Part shown: one piece after another, positions 54,686-64,000 of the stretch
Position numbering within the stretch: position 1 is the first letter of the stretch
How the letters are laid out: each line of letters opens with the position of its first letter
NCBI GenBank assembly: GCA_022478985.1
Contig: JAKSZP010010639.1
Coordinates: forward strand, 62,001 to 126,000
Direction: 5' to 3'
DNA length: 64,000 bases
Origin: Massospora cicadina
Lineage: Eukaryota; Entomophthoromycota; Entomophthoromycetes; Entomophthorales; Entomophthoraceae
Notes under the pieces: model-generated
Database searches by the model: none
What the model was told of the DNA's origin: nothing
What the model saw: only the letters and a program-made list of their open reading frames with translations
Translations under genes and position numbers: made by a program

Positions 54686-55215
54686 TTTATTTCCCTACCC
54701 CATTTTTAGCAGCACTGGAAAGATTTTCCATGCTAGCTAAGGCAGGGCAAGGCCACAATCCACAATCTGATTCCCCCTTTGCTATGTCAGGGTAGGTGGG
54801 AGTCTATTCTAATATGGTGAGAGGTTAATGATTTTTTTACTTATTTTATTTAACTGAGGCAAGCTGACCAGGGGACAGGCTTTACCGAAAGAAAGAAATG
54901 ACATGAAACCTGAGCAGGGTCAACTCTGTCATAGAAAGTTTTTCCACCTCCAGATTGGGACTCAAATTTTTCTGGTTACGTCATGAATAAAGTTTTCGTG
55001 TTATACCTACTAACTGCCAATAGCTTCCTTCAGCTGGCACCCCAATCAATGTGCTAAGGGCGGGAATTGAACCCGCAACCTTCAGGTTGGTAGCTGTACA
55101 CCCTTACTGACTCACCTTCTACCCCCTTGATTTTTTTACTTAAAAAGCTATTTATTTTTTATGTTGGCAAGAAGGGTCCCATGGTCCCCTTGCCTCAAAT
55201 AAAATATACAGGATT
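54686..55215 (+). repeat. 3' end of an ORF1-only retroposon, split by a SINE
   Basis: 54686-54843 is nearly identical to 56940-57095 (CCCTACCCCATTTTTAGCAG, GCTAGCTAAGGCAGGG and CTATGTCAGGGTAGG blocks). It continues after the SINE at 55143-55215 with GGCAAGAAGGGTCCCATGG, then CCCCTTGCCTCAAATAAAA. A stem-loop (GGCAAG...GGG with CCC...CTTGCC) precedes AATAAA. Confidence 0.82.
54844..55127 (-). mobile_element. tRNA-derived SINE (family 2), 284 bp
   Basis: - strand SINE with the perfect 15 bp TSD TGATTTTTTTACTTA (54829-54843 and 55128-55142). The uninterrupted allele is represented by the related sequence at 57060-57095. The head contains a textbook tRNA T-arm, GCGGG-TTCAATT-CCCGC (55060-55076), and an A-box-like TGAGTCAGTAAGGG upstream. 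The 3' end, GTCCCCTGGTCAGCTTGCC then TCAGTTAAATAAAA, is almost the same as the tail of ORF1-only copy 1 at 52255-52295. Confidence 0.9.
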
Positions 55216-57185
55216 TTTTGGTCATGTGCTGATCAATTTAAAAAAAATTTTGGTCAAACATTCAAATCAATTGAAAAACGTTATAAAACCTTTATCTAAA
55301 AATTAAAAAGAGCTTTCAAAATGCAGGAGTTGTCATCTGAGGTGCCTGCTGCCATGCCAGCTGTAGCTCCAGTATGGGGTGGTGGTTCAGCTCCATCAAG
55401 TGTTTTTTGTGCACCATGAAAACACTCAAGGGTTGGGTCAACCAGCCCACCAAACACCATTGGCTGTTTCATTCCGCCAAAAGATTTGGCATTGCACCTC
55501 GCGCGCTCACAACTTATATGATGTGAGAAGATTGAGTTACCTCAATCTAATGTTCTTTTTGGCCTGCATGTGGAATATGGGTGCTTGTTCCCATATGCTG
55601 ACCGTCAGATTCTAGATATTGCTACCTGCGCATTTTCATATTTTGGGTTTATTGATTTTCACCCATTTAAGGGCTATTTGATTTAGGGTTCCAGTGCGAG
55701 GAGGATGCAAATGCAACAGCGCAGATCCCTATTATTTTTAAAAATACACCTATTCCAACAATAATAACACGTTTACCATCAGATACCACAATGGTGGTGA
55801 AATTTGCAAATCTCCCATTGCAGATGCACCTGCAAGAACTCTATAATGAGCTAGTTGCAGGTCTTACACATTATGGCAAAAATCTTATTTTGGATTTTAT
55901 TGTGCCTCAGGGTGCATGGCATTGTGCAGTCCCTAGGGTGGTAGCAACATTTGTCCCATTTAATGAAACTGTTGCACAACAAATTCCTCCACGAGCTATT
56001 ATTCCCTCAGCGCCAAAGTCACCATTTTTGGCGCGTGTTGAGAATGGTCATGTCATTTGCGCATGATGCTTACAACTAGACCATCCAAAGGCCAAATGCC
56101 CTCAGAATGTGTCGCAGGTGGGCTCTAAATTGGTGTTGATGCCCATGGACTCCTTGGCAGCAGTGCTCATTTGGGGCTCAATATTACCACCTAAGCTTAA
56201 AGTATTGAATGTAAAAAAAAAATTGGGCTTTGCTATTCTACAAGCCCGAGACAAAACCCAACCAGCAAATCAGGGATGGCAACAGGCTAAAAATAAGAAT
56301 TTGTCATTGACATTAGCTCACAATTTGCTTTTAAGCCAAAATTCCGCATCAAAAGCTTCTACAATTTCAAAATTGGCGGTGATTGGTCCACCAATCCCAA
56401 TTCAAAACTCATGGGAGGTTTTGGATGAGGTAAGTGATTCAAATTTAATATTGAGTTCAAAAGTCGATTCAATTGACTTTTCCGAGTTTTATTTTAAAGA
56501 TTATGACAATAAATCCAACCATCACTTTAAACCCAAACAAAGATAAAATGCAATTCCGTTAAAGCCATCAACTAGCTGGCGCAGCTATTGTTGCACCTGA
56601 AAATATCCTTTTACATATGGCTGTTCACCAGGCCACAAAGGAGTTAATTGATGGTATTCCTGCCCCCAATTTCCCTGATGATTTTGTTGCTGAAAATAAA
56701 TCAGATCGTGAGAAGTTGGCAACACTTGTGAGTGATGCAGTGATTGATGTTGCTACTGCATCTCAGTATATTTTAGGCACCAGAGTAATGAGTAAAGCAA
56801 CAGGCTCATTTAATGAATCTGCTAAATATAAGAGTTGTTGGAGAAGGACAACTATCTGAATACATCAAAGCTTTAACAATAGCTGGTATCCTTGAAGACA
56901 ATCCCTACCTATGCCATCTTGATCCCCATCAGAAGATTTCCCTACCCCATTTTTAGCAGCACCGGAAAGATTTTCTGTGCTAGCTAAGGCAGGGAAAGGC
57001 CACAATCCACAATCTGAATCCCCCTCTGCTATGTCAGGGTAGGCGGGAGCCTATGCTGATATGGTGAGAGGTTGAAATTTTTTTGCTTAAAAAGCTTTTT
57101 TATCTTTTATATTGGCAAGAAGGGTCCCATAGTACCCTTGCCTTAAATAAACATACATACATATATACATACATACACACATATG
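55212..57185 (+). mobile_element. ORF1-only retroposon, copy 2
   Basis: Starts after the tail of the preceding fragment and ends with GGCAAGAAGGGTCCCATAG, then ACCCTTGCCTTAAATAAA and a (CATA)n-type tail (57145-57185). About 1.97 kb, like copy 1. The exact 5' base is uncertain and no TSD was identified. Confidence 0.72.
55321..56870 (+). pseudogene. ORF1-like protein of copy 2
   Basis: Same protein as in copies 1 and 3. Frames: 55321-55690 (broken) with the VEYGCLFPYADRQI and GFIDFHPFKGYL blocks; 55791-56066 with the RRM-like TTMVVKFANLPLQMHLQELY and GAWHCAVPRVVATFVPFN, then FLARVENGHVICA. The knuckle continues across a TGA near 56065: C-A-stop-C-LQLDHPKAKC, with C-x2-C-x4-H-x4-C spacing. Then comes a Ser/Lys-rich linker (56109-56546) and the C-terminal domain (56560-56930; FNESAKYK, LSEYIKALTIAGILEDNPYL). 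The linker resembles the disordered middle of many ORF1 proteins. Confidence 0.78.
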
Positions 57186-59102
57186 ACTTTTCTTTCTTGT
57201 GCCATTCAGTTTTTAAATTTTTGAAATCAAATTGGTCAAATCAGCTGAATAGTTTAATAAAAATCTAATTTTATTATGAATATCAAATTGCCAGCAGCCA
57301 ACATCTGAGTTTTCTGCTTCAGCGCTGGCCGCTGTTCCCACCTGGGGAAATGGGCTGGCACCACCAAGCATGTTTCGCCCAGTGAACAAATGCTCTTGGG
57401 TAGGGTCTGGCCCTACCAATTCCAATGGGCGGTTTATTCTGCCAAAGGACCTTGAACCCACCTCACACATTCTCAGGTGTTGCTGTGCAGCCCCCCTGGT
57501 GCTCCCACAGAGCAACATGCACTTCAGCCTTTGTGTCAATTATGGCGCTTTATTCCCATATAATGATTTAAAAATTATTGAGGAGGTGTTGGTAGTGATG
57601 AAGCCTGTGGGCTTCATTGATTTTCGCCCCTATGAGGGGTATCTTGACATTGGCTTCACTAATGAATCTGATGCCGTGATGGTGGAATCTATCTCACTTG
57701 TATTTAAAAACACACCTTTGCCAACTATACAAACCCAGTTGCCCACAGACACCACGCTGGTGGTGCAATTTGTGGGTTTACCCTCCCATCTCCCCCCTGC
57801 CATTTTACACAAGAAACTGGTGAATGGGTTGACCATGTATGGCTCCAACCCTGTCCTCCAGTTTGTAGTCCCAAATGGGGCCAAACACCTCACTGGGCCG
57901 CGTGCATTAATAACAATTTGTCCATCCAACCATGGTTCACTCAGGTGATTCCACCTTGAACTTTTTTAAAAAATTACCCCAATCACCAATTTTGGGACTG
58001 CATCAAAGGTGGGTGGGCAGTTTTCCCTTCCTGTTTTGGGTTAGAGCACTCAAAATGGAAGTGCTCTGCCCTTATGGAGGTCAGGGGCTTGGCCCCTGCC
58101 TCCTCAGCTGCTGGCAACTTTTTGGCTACCTCACCCGGAATTTTTGCATAGGGCACAATCCTTCCTCCCCCTCTCTCAAAACCTGTGGGTGTGGCTGAAG
58201 CAAATTCAGTCAATAGAAAGCCAAAAACCCAAAAATCCAAGCTATCTGCCTCAGCTCAGTCAGCACCAAAAGCCAAATTTTCAAAAAATACAGATCTTAC
58301 CTCGCCTCCTGTCCAATCATCATCTGTTACTGGCCAATCATGCCCAATCTAAACCCATTTGACATTCTCAACTGGGTGGATGACAATGATTGCCCACATG
58401 GGCTGGATCCTGTATTTAAATGGGATGATTTTTGAAAATTTCATCGAGGTCAGCTCCTCATCATCATTTTAGCCCAAAAAAGGGCTGCACACGATACAAA
58501 CCTCTGTTTGAGATGGAAACTGAAGCAGCGGCTGCCCCAGAAAATACCTTATTGCAGCGTAGTGTTCAAGTTACTCTGAGACCATTAAAAATGGTTTTCT
58601 GGGACCTAAATTCCCAAATCAATTCCCCTTTGCAGAAAAACAGGAAATTATTGTAATATGCCATTAGGCCATTAAATTAACTATGCAAGCTGCACAAATG
58701 CGTGGCTTTAGTAGTGGTAAATCTTCCGAAGCCAAGACTGATTTTGGTCATCTTCCCAGTTTACTTTTTCATGTTAAAAATCAGCTGACTGATTATATTG
58801 ATGCATTAAACACAGCCAAGATTATTTATGAGTCTAATATTACTATTTTCAACCTCCAACCACATTCAGGTGATACGCCTACTCCATTCCTATCTGCACT
58901 TGCACATTCTCTCAAACACCCAATTTGCTCCCCTTCCCCCTCAGCTATGCTAGGCTAGGAGAACCTAGTCTAGCATAATTGAGGTTAAACAGGGTTTTTA
59001 GCATATTTTGATCCATTTTTATCCTGCCTTTATTTTTGATGTCAGAAAGAAGGGTCCCATGGTACCCTTGCCTTGAATAAAATATATATACATATATACA
59101 TA
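57186..59102 (+). mobile_element. ORF1-only retroposon, copy 3
   Basis: Starts ACTTTTCTTTCTTGTG immediately after the microsatellite tail of copy 2. This is the same start motif as the LINE (9448) and copy 1. It ends with GAAGGGTCCCATGGTACCC, TTGCCTTGAATAAA and an ATATACAT-type tail near 59102. Length about 1.92 kb. Insertion at the tail of copy 2 makes a head-to-tail pair. Confidence 0.78.
57370..58958 (+). pseudogene. ORF1-like protein of copy 3
   Basis: Best preserved N-terminal half of the family: open 57370-57948 with NGRFILPKDLEPTSHILRCC, LVLPQSNMHFSLCVNYGALF, GFIDFRPYEGYLDIGF, then the RRM-like TTLVVQFVGLPSHLPPAILH, KKLVNGLTMYGSNPVLQFVV and GPRALITICPSN. After a frameshift near 57945 the linker follows (58144-58656), and the C-terminal domain is at 58683-58958 (HVKNQLTDYIDALNTAKIIY, FLSALAHSLKHP). 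The knuckle is lost. Comparison with ORF1 of the LINE (IYGEIQSFEM, GKAIAVLIPTEE) supports common origin. Confidence 0.8.
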
Positions 59103-59475
59103 ACTTTTTAAGATAGGACCAATTTTGGCTGACTATCAAGCTTGCTGCTTTGTTCTAAAAATCAACTAGAAGAATACGTCAAAGCATTACATACAGCATT
59201 CATTTGGATGAGTCTAGCCTTACTTTATACAACCTTCAACCTCACTGAGGTGATACACCTATCACTATCCTGTCTGACCTTGCATAAAACCTCAAACATC
59301 CAATCAATCCACCTTCCAACTCAGTTATGCTAGGATAGGAAGACCTATGATAGTATGCTGAAGCTTAAATCAGTTTTTATGCATTTTGGTCTTTATCCTG
59401 ACTTTTAGCTACATATATGTCAATAAGAAGAGTCCTCTGGTCCCCTTATATTAAATAAAATAGAAATAAATACTA
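59103..59475 (+). repeat. ORF1-only retroposon, truncated copy 4
   Basis: Begins ACTTTTTAAGATAGG after the tail of copy 3, jumps to the C-terminal coding block (EEYVKALHTAFIWMSLALLY, 59142-59333) and ends with TAAGAAGAGTCCTCTGG and CCCCTTATATTAAATAAAA. It is an internally deleted copy, third in a head-to-tail row. Confidence 0.65.
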
Positions 59476-60527
59476 TGATTTTAATTTTATATATATATAA
59501 ATCCTGTAACCTATAGTAATCTCAGTCTTTCTGCATTTTTTTATTACTTAACATTTTATCAATATTATATTTTTTCTATAAATCTCAGTCATACTCTTAA
59601 ATAGAATACTTTTTATGCTCAAGGTGGGTCTTCTTTTTTAATACTTATCATGAAAAGCCTAGCCAGGTGTAGAATTTTAGCCCATGCATATCTGGTGTAA
59701 GTCTTGATGGGTAGCCCCCATCTGGACAGAACCATCCACCCCTCTAGATCAAATAATGGTCTCAAGCCTCAAGTTTACCCCTTAATGCAAAAAGATGACC
59801 TTGCTCATATTTGTTAAGCGCTAGGTTACAGCCATTCCCCCTAATAGATCTTGGTCACTTAACCATCCTAATTAACCCCAATCTACTTGCAAAGAAAAAG
59901 GAAATCTAAAAAATATTTAATATAATCAAGGGAACACCTTCTGGCACCATCACCTCAAGTATTCACCAACCAACACTACCAAACCAATTCTCTATTCAAG
60001 GAAAACCCCATGGAAGTAGGTCAAGATCAGGTGAATCAAACCTTTCAAATTCCAGAACTCTCATTAAAATATCCCAAGCAGACTCAGGAATAATTTAAAT
60101 TAAACTAAACCTTTTGAGTGCTTTTATATTGCTAATAATCTCATTTGAACAAATACTAAGTCACTACAAAGGTCCAAAAAACTATTCAAGGTGGGTTGGC
60201 CTAGCACAAATATACCATGTCAAGTTTTTCTAACCAATAATGGTTCTGAACATTATTAATAAACTGCATAGAGTGGTAGCAAGATTTATCTTTTTAGGAT
60301 AACCACCCTTTCCCACAAACTTTCAAAAACACATGATATTTTAAAATCCATTAAATTCAAGGATGCCTCAGATCACTCCACCATTCCAAATTTTCTTAGT
60401 CACATCACTTGTCAATCTAATAGATAAAATATTGAGGTTTTTCTGATAAAACCAAGCCCCTAAAAATATCTTAAGAGCTTGGATGGATCCAACCAATTAG
60501 CGCCTGACTAGCATGCCCAGGTCCATC
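59476..60527. other. No gene seen; one degenerate SINE
   Basis: AT-rich sequence between the retroposon cluster and element B2. Near 60235-60170 the - strand reads TAGAAAAACTTGACATGGTA, then GGCCAACCCACCTTGAATAG, a decayed family 1 SINE body. No other feature could be supported. Confidence 0.5.
60170..60310 (-). repeat. Degenerate SINE (family 1)
   Basis: - strand similarity to the body of the SINE at 54066-54210 (GGTTAGAAAAACTTG, GTGGTAT-like and GACCCACCTTGAATA blocks). The tRNA-like head is too diverged to verify. Confidence 0.55.
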
Positions 60528-61209
60528 TGTCATACAATTACATGTCTGATATATTGATAAAGGTGGTTTTGTGAAAATAATACAAATATCAGCCAAAAGA
60601 CCCTGGTCAATTCCTGGTGGAACCCCATAAATTGGGGTAACACTTCTAATAATGATTGGGCAAACAAATTGAGTTTAGGCCGTTGGATTGCACCAAAACA
60701 TCTGCCAAATTTGAGGACTTCATTGGATGCTCCTCCCCAGGCCTCTTCTAATTAAGTACCAGTTATACCTCGGAAACTGGTCTTTTTATAAGGTTGGAGA
60801 GGGTCCAATCAAGTGAAACAAATTTCCATACCATTGATTGGGTCAAATTCATAAAGTCATTACCCGATGGGCTAGTCCTTCCAGTCCCACCACCAATATC
60901 AGCCATTCCACCCAAAACAAGGTGAGTTTGATTGATCTGTTAGGTCAATGACTCATATTAACTAATTCAGACTTTACTTAACTATCCAAACTTCAAGCCT
61001 CAACATTTTAAATATTACTATCAATTTATTAGGGATGTTCTCTCTTTTACCCCTGCTTAGCATCTATCAAAAATCTATAAAACTAACCCTCTTTAGTATC
61101 TATTAGTTTTAGTTATTTTCATATAAGTGGTGAGAAAAGACCCTCAATTATATTATTAATTTTGAGGTAAAATGCACCAGCGAGCCTTTTCCCAGCCAAA
61201 AAACCAACA
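60528..61209 (+). repeat. 5' LTR of element B2
   Basis: 682 bp, TGTCATACAATTACATG...AAACCAACA, matching the B1 LTRs and the solo LTR. A TATA-like CTTTTTATAAGG lies near 60784. The PBS follows two bases later. Confidence 0.9.
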
Positions 61210-61211
61210 AG

Positions 61212-61229
61212 TGGTGCTCACTACAGGGG
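61212..61229 (+). other. Primer-binding site of element B2
   Basis: TGGTGCTCACTACAGGGG, the fourth exact occurrence in the window. Confidence 0.9.
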
Positions 61230-62580
61230 CACCTGTACACCACAAAAACGTTATAATAATGGAGGCTGTTGGGGGTGGTAACCCTTCTAGCCTTTATGCT
61301 GACAACAACTCTAGGCTAGCACGTATAAAACATCTATCCAGTGCTTTGTCTCGCCTTAAACAGAAATAGCAACACTCATATCAAAGCCCAGTTATTCAAA
61401 GACCAACTTGAAGACAAGTTCACACCTGGTGAGGGCAGTATTGCCTCCTTCCTTTATGTTTATGAATCTGAAATGCTTGTAGCAACTGACCATCAAAAAA
61501 TGCAGTACATCCTTACCTGCTTAAATCGTTTAGCTTAATAAAGAATAATCCCCACCATGGTCAACCTCAGCACTTGATCGGAGGATAAGCAAACGCTTCT
61601 TGATGAATTTGGTTCCAAGCAGAGTTTGCAACGGCAAAAACAGGCCTTAGGTATCTTAGTCTGCAAGAGGGAGAATCGATTACCTCTTTTGTTGAGCGCT
61701 ACTTAATAAAGCTCAGCCTCTGTTGCTTGCCCAAATGCTCCCTCTCAATGATGCAATTGCGGCTATCTTGGCTGGCTTGGCATCTCATCCCTCCTTGGTG
61801 ATGCATCTTTCTTCCATAAAGTGCACTTTTAATAATGTACGAGATATCAAGGAGTCCTTGCTAGAGGTGTCTGGTATCTATTAACTTGACTCCACACAAG
61901 GATTTCTGAGGCAAGCAACTACGCTGACCAATTTAGCCTCTACTATGGCTGTTTCCCTCTGGAAACCTGCCCCTGCGAAGTTGCCATCACAAACTGCTTC
62001 TTCCTCTTCTAATGAAAATCAGAAGGTAATGACTGTGATGGGGCAGTGCTCCCCTTTATCTTCAGTTCAAGATACTCAGTTGGTGTAAGAAATCATCACT
62101 TTGCATTTTCCATTCTTTCTCAAGATCAGCCTGCCTTTAGTGGTTCCAAAGCCTGCTCATAAGCTTATATTCCTTTCTTGGGTGCTAATCGCCCTCACTA
62201 CCAATGGGGTGTATGACCAGCTACAAAGGCTAAACCACCTGTTTCATAAAAGCACATAGCCACTGAACGACCCAAAGCTGTTGAAGTTAAAGCATTTACC
62301 TCCACAACGCTATCTCCCTCAACCTCTCATTCAGCTAAATCTAGTTTGAAATCTGTCTTTATGAGGAAGAACTAACCTCTACTTTGAAGGTCGAAAATCA
62401 AGCTGTGACAATTTCAACGCCTCCCTCAAAAGGAAATAATGTGGAAGGGCAACCCCAGGACCTATTATTTCATAAGGGAAGCCCTGACCCTACCTCACCC
62501 CTTATGGGTTCCCTCACATGCAGTGATAACCCTCTGATGACGAATCTGAACAGGGTGATGAATATGTTGGTCATTAAGTT
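61230..62580 (+). pseudogene. gag of element B2
   Basis: Broken frames equivalent to those of B1: 61260-61369 (ARIKHLSSALSRLKQK), 61341-61538 (LEDKFTPGEGSIASFLYVYE, DHQKMQYILTCLNRLA), RYLSLQEGESITSFVERYLI near 61640-61710 and a Lys/Pro/Ser-rich linker with the MTVMGQCSPLS block at 62030. SFVERY-type blocks are common in Ty3 gag. No CCHC knuckle is seen, in agreement with B1. Confidence 0.7.
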
Positions 62581-62598
62581 TTAGGAGCCCCAGGTGAA

Positions 62599-63300
62599 GT
62601 GGAGGTACCCAATCAATTGGACCCAAAGAGAGTGAATTGGGCTAAGATCTCTTTTCAAACTTATCTTCAGCAAGTGTTGAGGGGTCTCAAGATTATTGAC
62701 AATGCCAGTGACGCTGACCAGCTCATTGCCACATCTCTCCAATCTACCAAGTTTGTTCATACCCTACAGACTATCCAGGAAAAATATCTTGAAACTGCCA
62801 AACAACTTGCCTCCACTTTCCATCTAAAAGAGGTCCTCACTTTTCTCCCCACCTTGGGTGGTACTTTAACTAAAGCGGAGGTCGTTGTTAATGAAGTGCA
62901 GTCTAAAGCTATCCTTAATACTGGGTCCCCTATGAACATTGGTTCAATTAAGATCATTAAGGGAATTTAGCTGGACCCTGACCTCGACTACACTAAAGAG
63001 TTTGGAACTGCGGGTATAAACAACACCCACACCATTGGGCCTATTCATCTTTACCCATTAAATTTGGAAAACTTTTACTCTCAGCCCCGCAGTGGCTTTG
63101 GCCAAAAATACCTATGATTCACTCATTGGTACCCAGTTCATTCTCAAATGTGAATGGGTTATTAAATTATTACAGGGCTATCTCTCCTTGCTTAACTGTG
63201 GGGTTACTCCGATTCTGTATAATAATGAGATCATGAAAAGGATTATGTTTGCACAATTAATTATCTTTCCTCCGCTTTATCCTTACATTACACCACGGCA
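62599..63300 (+). pseudogene. Pre-protease segment and protease of element B2
   Basis: Open 62599-62970: VPNQLDPKRVNWAKISFQTY, LQQVLRGLKIIDNASDADQL, HTLQTIQEKYLETAKQLAST, then the catalytic AILNTGSPMNIGS. Asn (AAT, 62917-62919) replaces the catalytic Asp, as in B1, although B1 uses AAC. After a frameshift the C-terminal half is in 63092-63250: MALAKNTYDSLIGTQFILKC and EWVIKLLQGYLSLL. The segment before the protease has no match I recognise. Confidence 0.82.
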
Positions 63301-63369
63301 GGTAGGCATACAAAATTGTTGCCTTCATCAGTGGACGCCCTGGAGGGTATCACTTTCTATTCTTCTGAA

Positions 63370-63620
63370 AAGGTGGTCATTAAGGATGAGAAAGAAAGGG
63401 TAGTTGACACAAAGTTTGCCATGAAAATCCCACATAACTGCCTACTGCACCTCATTAGCATTGATGGAGTTAGTCCTCTAGAGCCCAGAGTTTTGCCAGG
63501 CGTGTTAGACCCCGCCTATCATAGGCCTATTAACCTCCTATTAAGGAATCTCAACAAGAAGGATATGGTGACAAAAAAGCATCAGGAGATCGAAAGAGGC
63601 TTGCTGACACCTATTGAGGA
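63370..63620 (+). pseudogene. dUTPase-like domain (element B2)
   Basis: Best copy of the domain, in one open frame (63316-63660): KVVIKDEKERVVDTKFAMKI, PHNCLLHLISIDGVSPLEPR, VLPGVLDPAYHRPINLLLRN and LNKKDMVTKKHQEIERGLLT. In trimeric dUTPases the order is V-x-I-P, P-x-x-x-x-x-x-I, G-V-I-D-x-x-Y-x-G-x-I-x-x-x-(L/I)-x-N and a Gly/Arg/Gln-rich tail. The motif 3 Asp and Tyr are present (GVLDPAY, 63499-63519). Motif 1 (GxDLxx), the P-R-S-G of motif 2 and the tail motif are not recognisable, so activity is doubtful. It lies between protease and RT. Confidence 0.65.
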
Positions 63621-63651
63621 CATCAACAAGTACACTGTATTGGGTCTATGG

Positions 63652-64000
63652 CTGATATAAGTTTACCCGTTGACCAATCTTTATGTACATTGCCTACTGT
63701 TCATATCTCCGATGGACTGACCCCAGATGAGCTGGATAAAGTCCACACCCTGCTCAAAGCCTACAACGACATTTTATTCAAATCCACCAATGACTATAGC
63801 ACATGAAGGTGTGGACTCATACTATTGACGTTGAGGATGCTCAACCCATTTGCTCCAAACCCTACCACAAATCAAAAGTTGAGGAGCTACAGATGCGGAC
63901 TGACCTCAAACAGCTACTGGATGCTGGATTGCTGGCGCTGCCACAAAGCCCTTTGTCGTCCTCACTCCTATTGATAAAGAAAGAAAATGGAGGTCATTGG
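63652..64000 (+). pseudogene. Start of reverse transcriptase of element B2
   Basis: MADISLPVDQSLCTLPTVHI, ELDKVHTLLKAYNDILFKST, a break, then SKVEELQMRTDLKQLLDAGL and SSSLLLIKKENGGHW at the window edge. Matches the N-terminal part of the B1 RT almost block for block. The palm lies outside the window. Confidence 0.85.

Larger units (their letters stand above)
60528..64000 (+). mobile_element. Ty3/gypsy element B2, 5' half, cut by window end
   Basis: + strand relative of B1: 5' LTR, PBS, gag, pre-protease segment, protease, dUTPase-like domain and the start of RT. The same order and close sequence similarity to the - strand copy B1 allow reading frames to be compared. Its 3' half lies beyond the window. 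Confidence 0.92.

Noticed and set aside
55050..55127. Functional tRNA gene on the - strand
   Set aside because: The T-arm is perfect, but it is followed by a SINE body and tail and flanked by a 15 bp TSD, so it is a SINE head.

Overview
This 64 kb window is eukaryotic and consists almost entirely of transposable elements in different states of decay. I find no host gene, rRNA gene or intact tRNA gene, and no prokaryotic signals. The repertoire is Ty3/gypsy LTR elements (one chromovirus with an integrase-linked chromodomain), a two-ORF APE-type LINE with a C-terminal zinc knuckle, a Helitron, ORF1-only LINE-like retroposons and tRNA-derived SINEs. This fits a large, repeat-swollen genome. A TE-rich fungus is plausible, but the taxon cannot be fixed from the sequence.

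Layout. 1-5.1 kb: the end of a + strand Ty3 pol (RNase H, integrase), LTR-like sequence with a primer-binding site (PBS), and a second LTR-like repeat holding a ~117 bp tandem array. 5.15-8.75 kb: a - strand Ty3/chromovirus-like relic. 9.43-14.73 kb: a complete 5.26 kb LINE flanked by a perfect 16 bp target-site duplication (TSD). 15.17-21.75 kb: a - strand chromovirus with two 797 bp LTRs. 24.52-30.45 kb: a + strand Ty3 element ('A') with ~500 bp LTRs and a perfect GTATA TSD. 30.55-37.60 kb: a - strand Ty3 element ('B') whose 5' LTR was split by an inverted solo LTR of its own family. 37.6-39.1 and 47.25-50.37 kb: two halves of one - strand Helitron protein (Pif1 helicase half, and HUH Rep half). 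They are separated by another - strand Ty3 element ('E', 39.14-47.25 kb) that jumped into the Helitron. 50.38-59.48 kb: a + strand cluster of ORF1-only retroposons and SINEs, nested in one another's microsatellite tails. 60.53-64.0 kb: the 5' half of a second B-family element on the + strand, cut by the window edge.

The most unusual signals are these. First, a dUTPase-like domain lies between protease and reverse transcriptase in Ty3 families A, B (two copies) and E, and is absent from the chromovirus. Second, an ORF1-only retroposon family has its own TSD and shares its 5' start with the LINE. Third, a tRNA-derived SINE and an ORF1-only element share a nearly identical 3' tail of about 40 nt, as expected for a parasite/partner pair. 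Fourth, one 18 nt PBS is shared exactly by several LTR families. Nearly every ORF carries stops or frameshifts, so the features are annotated as relics; reading frames were joined by eye.
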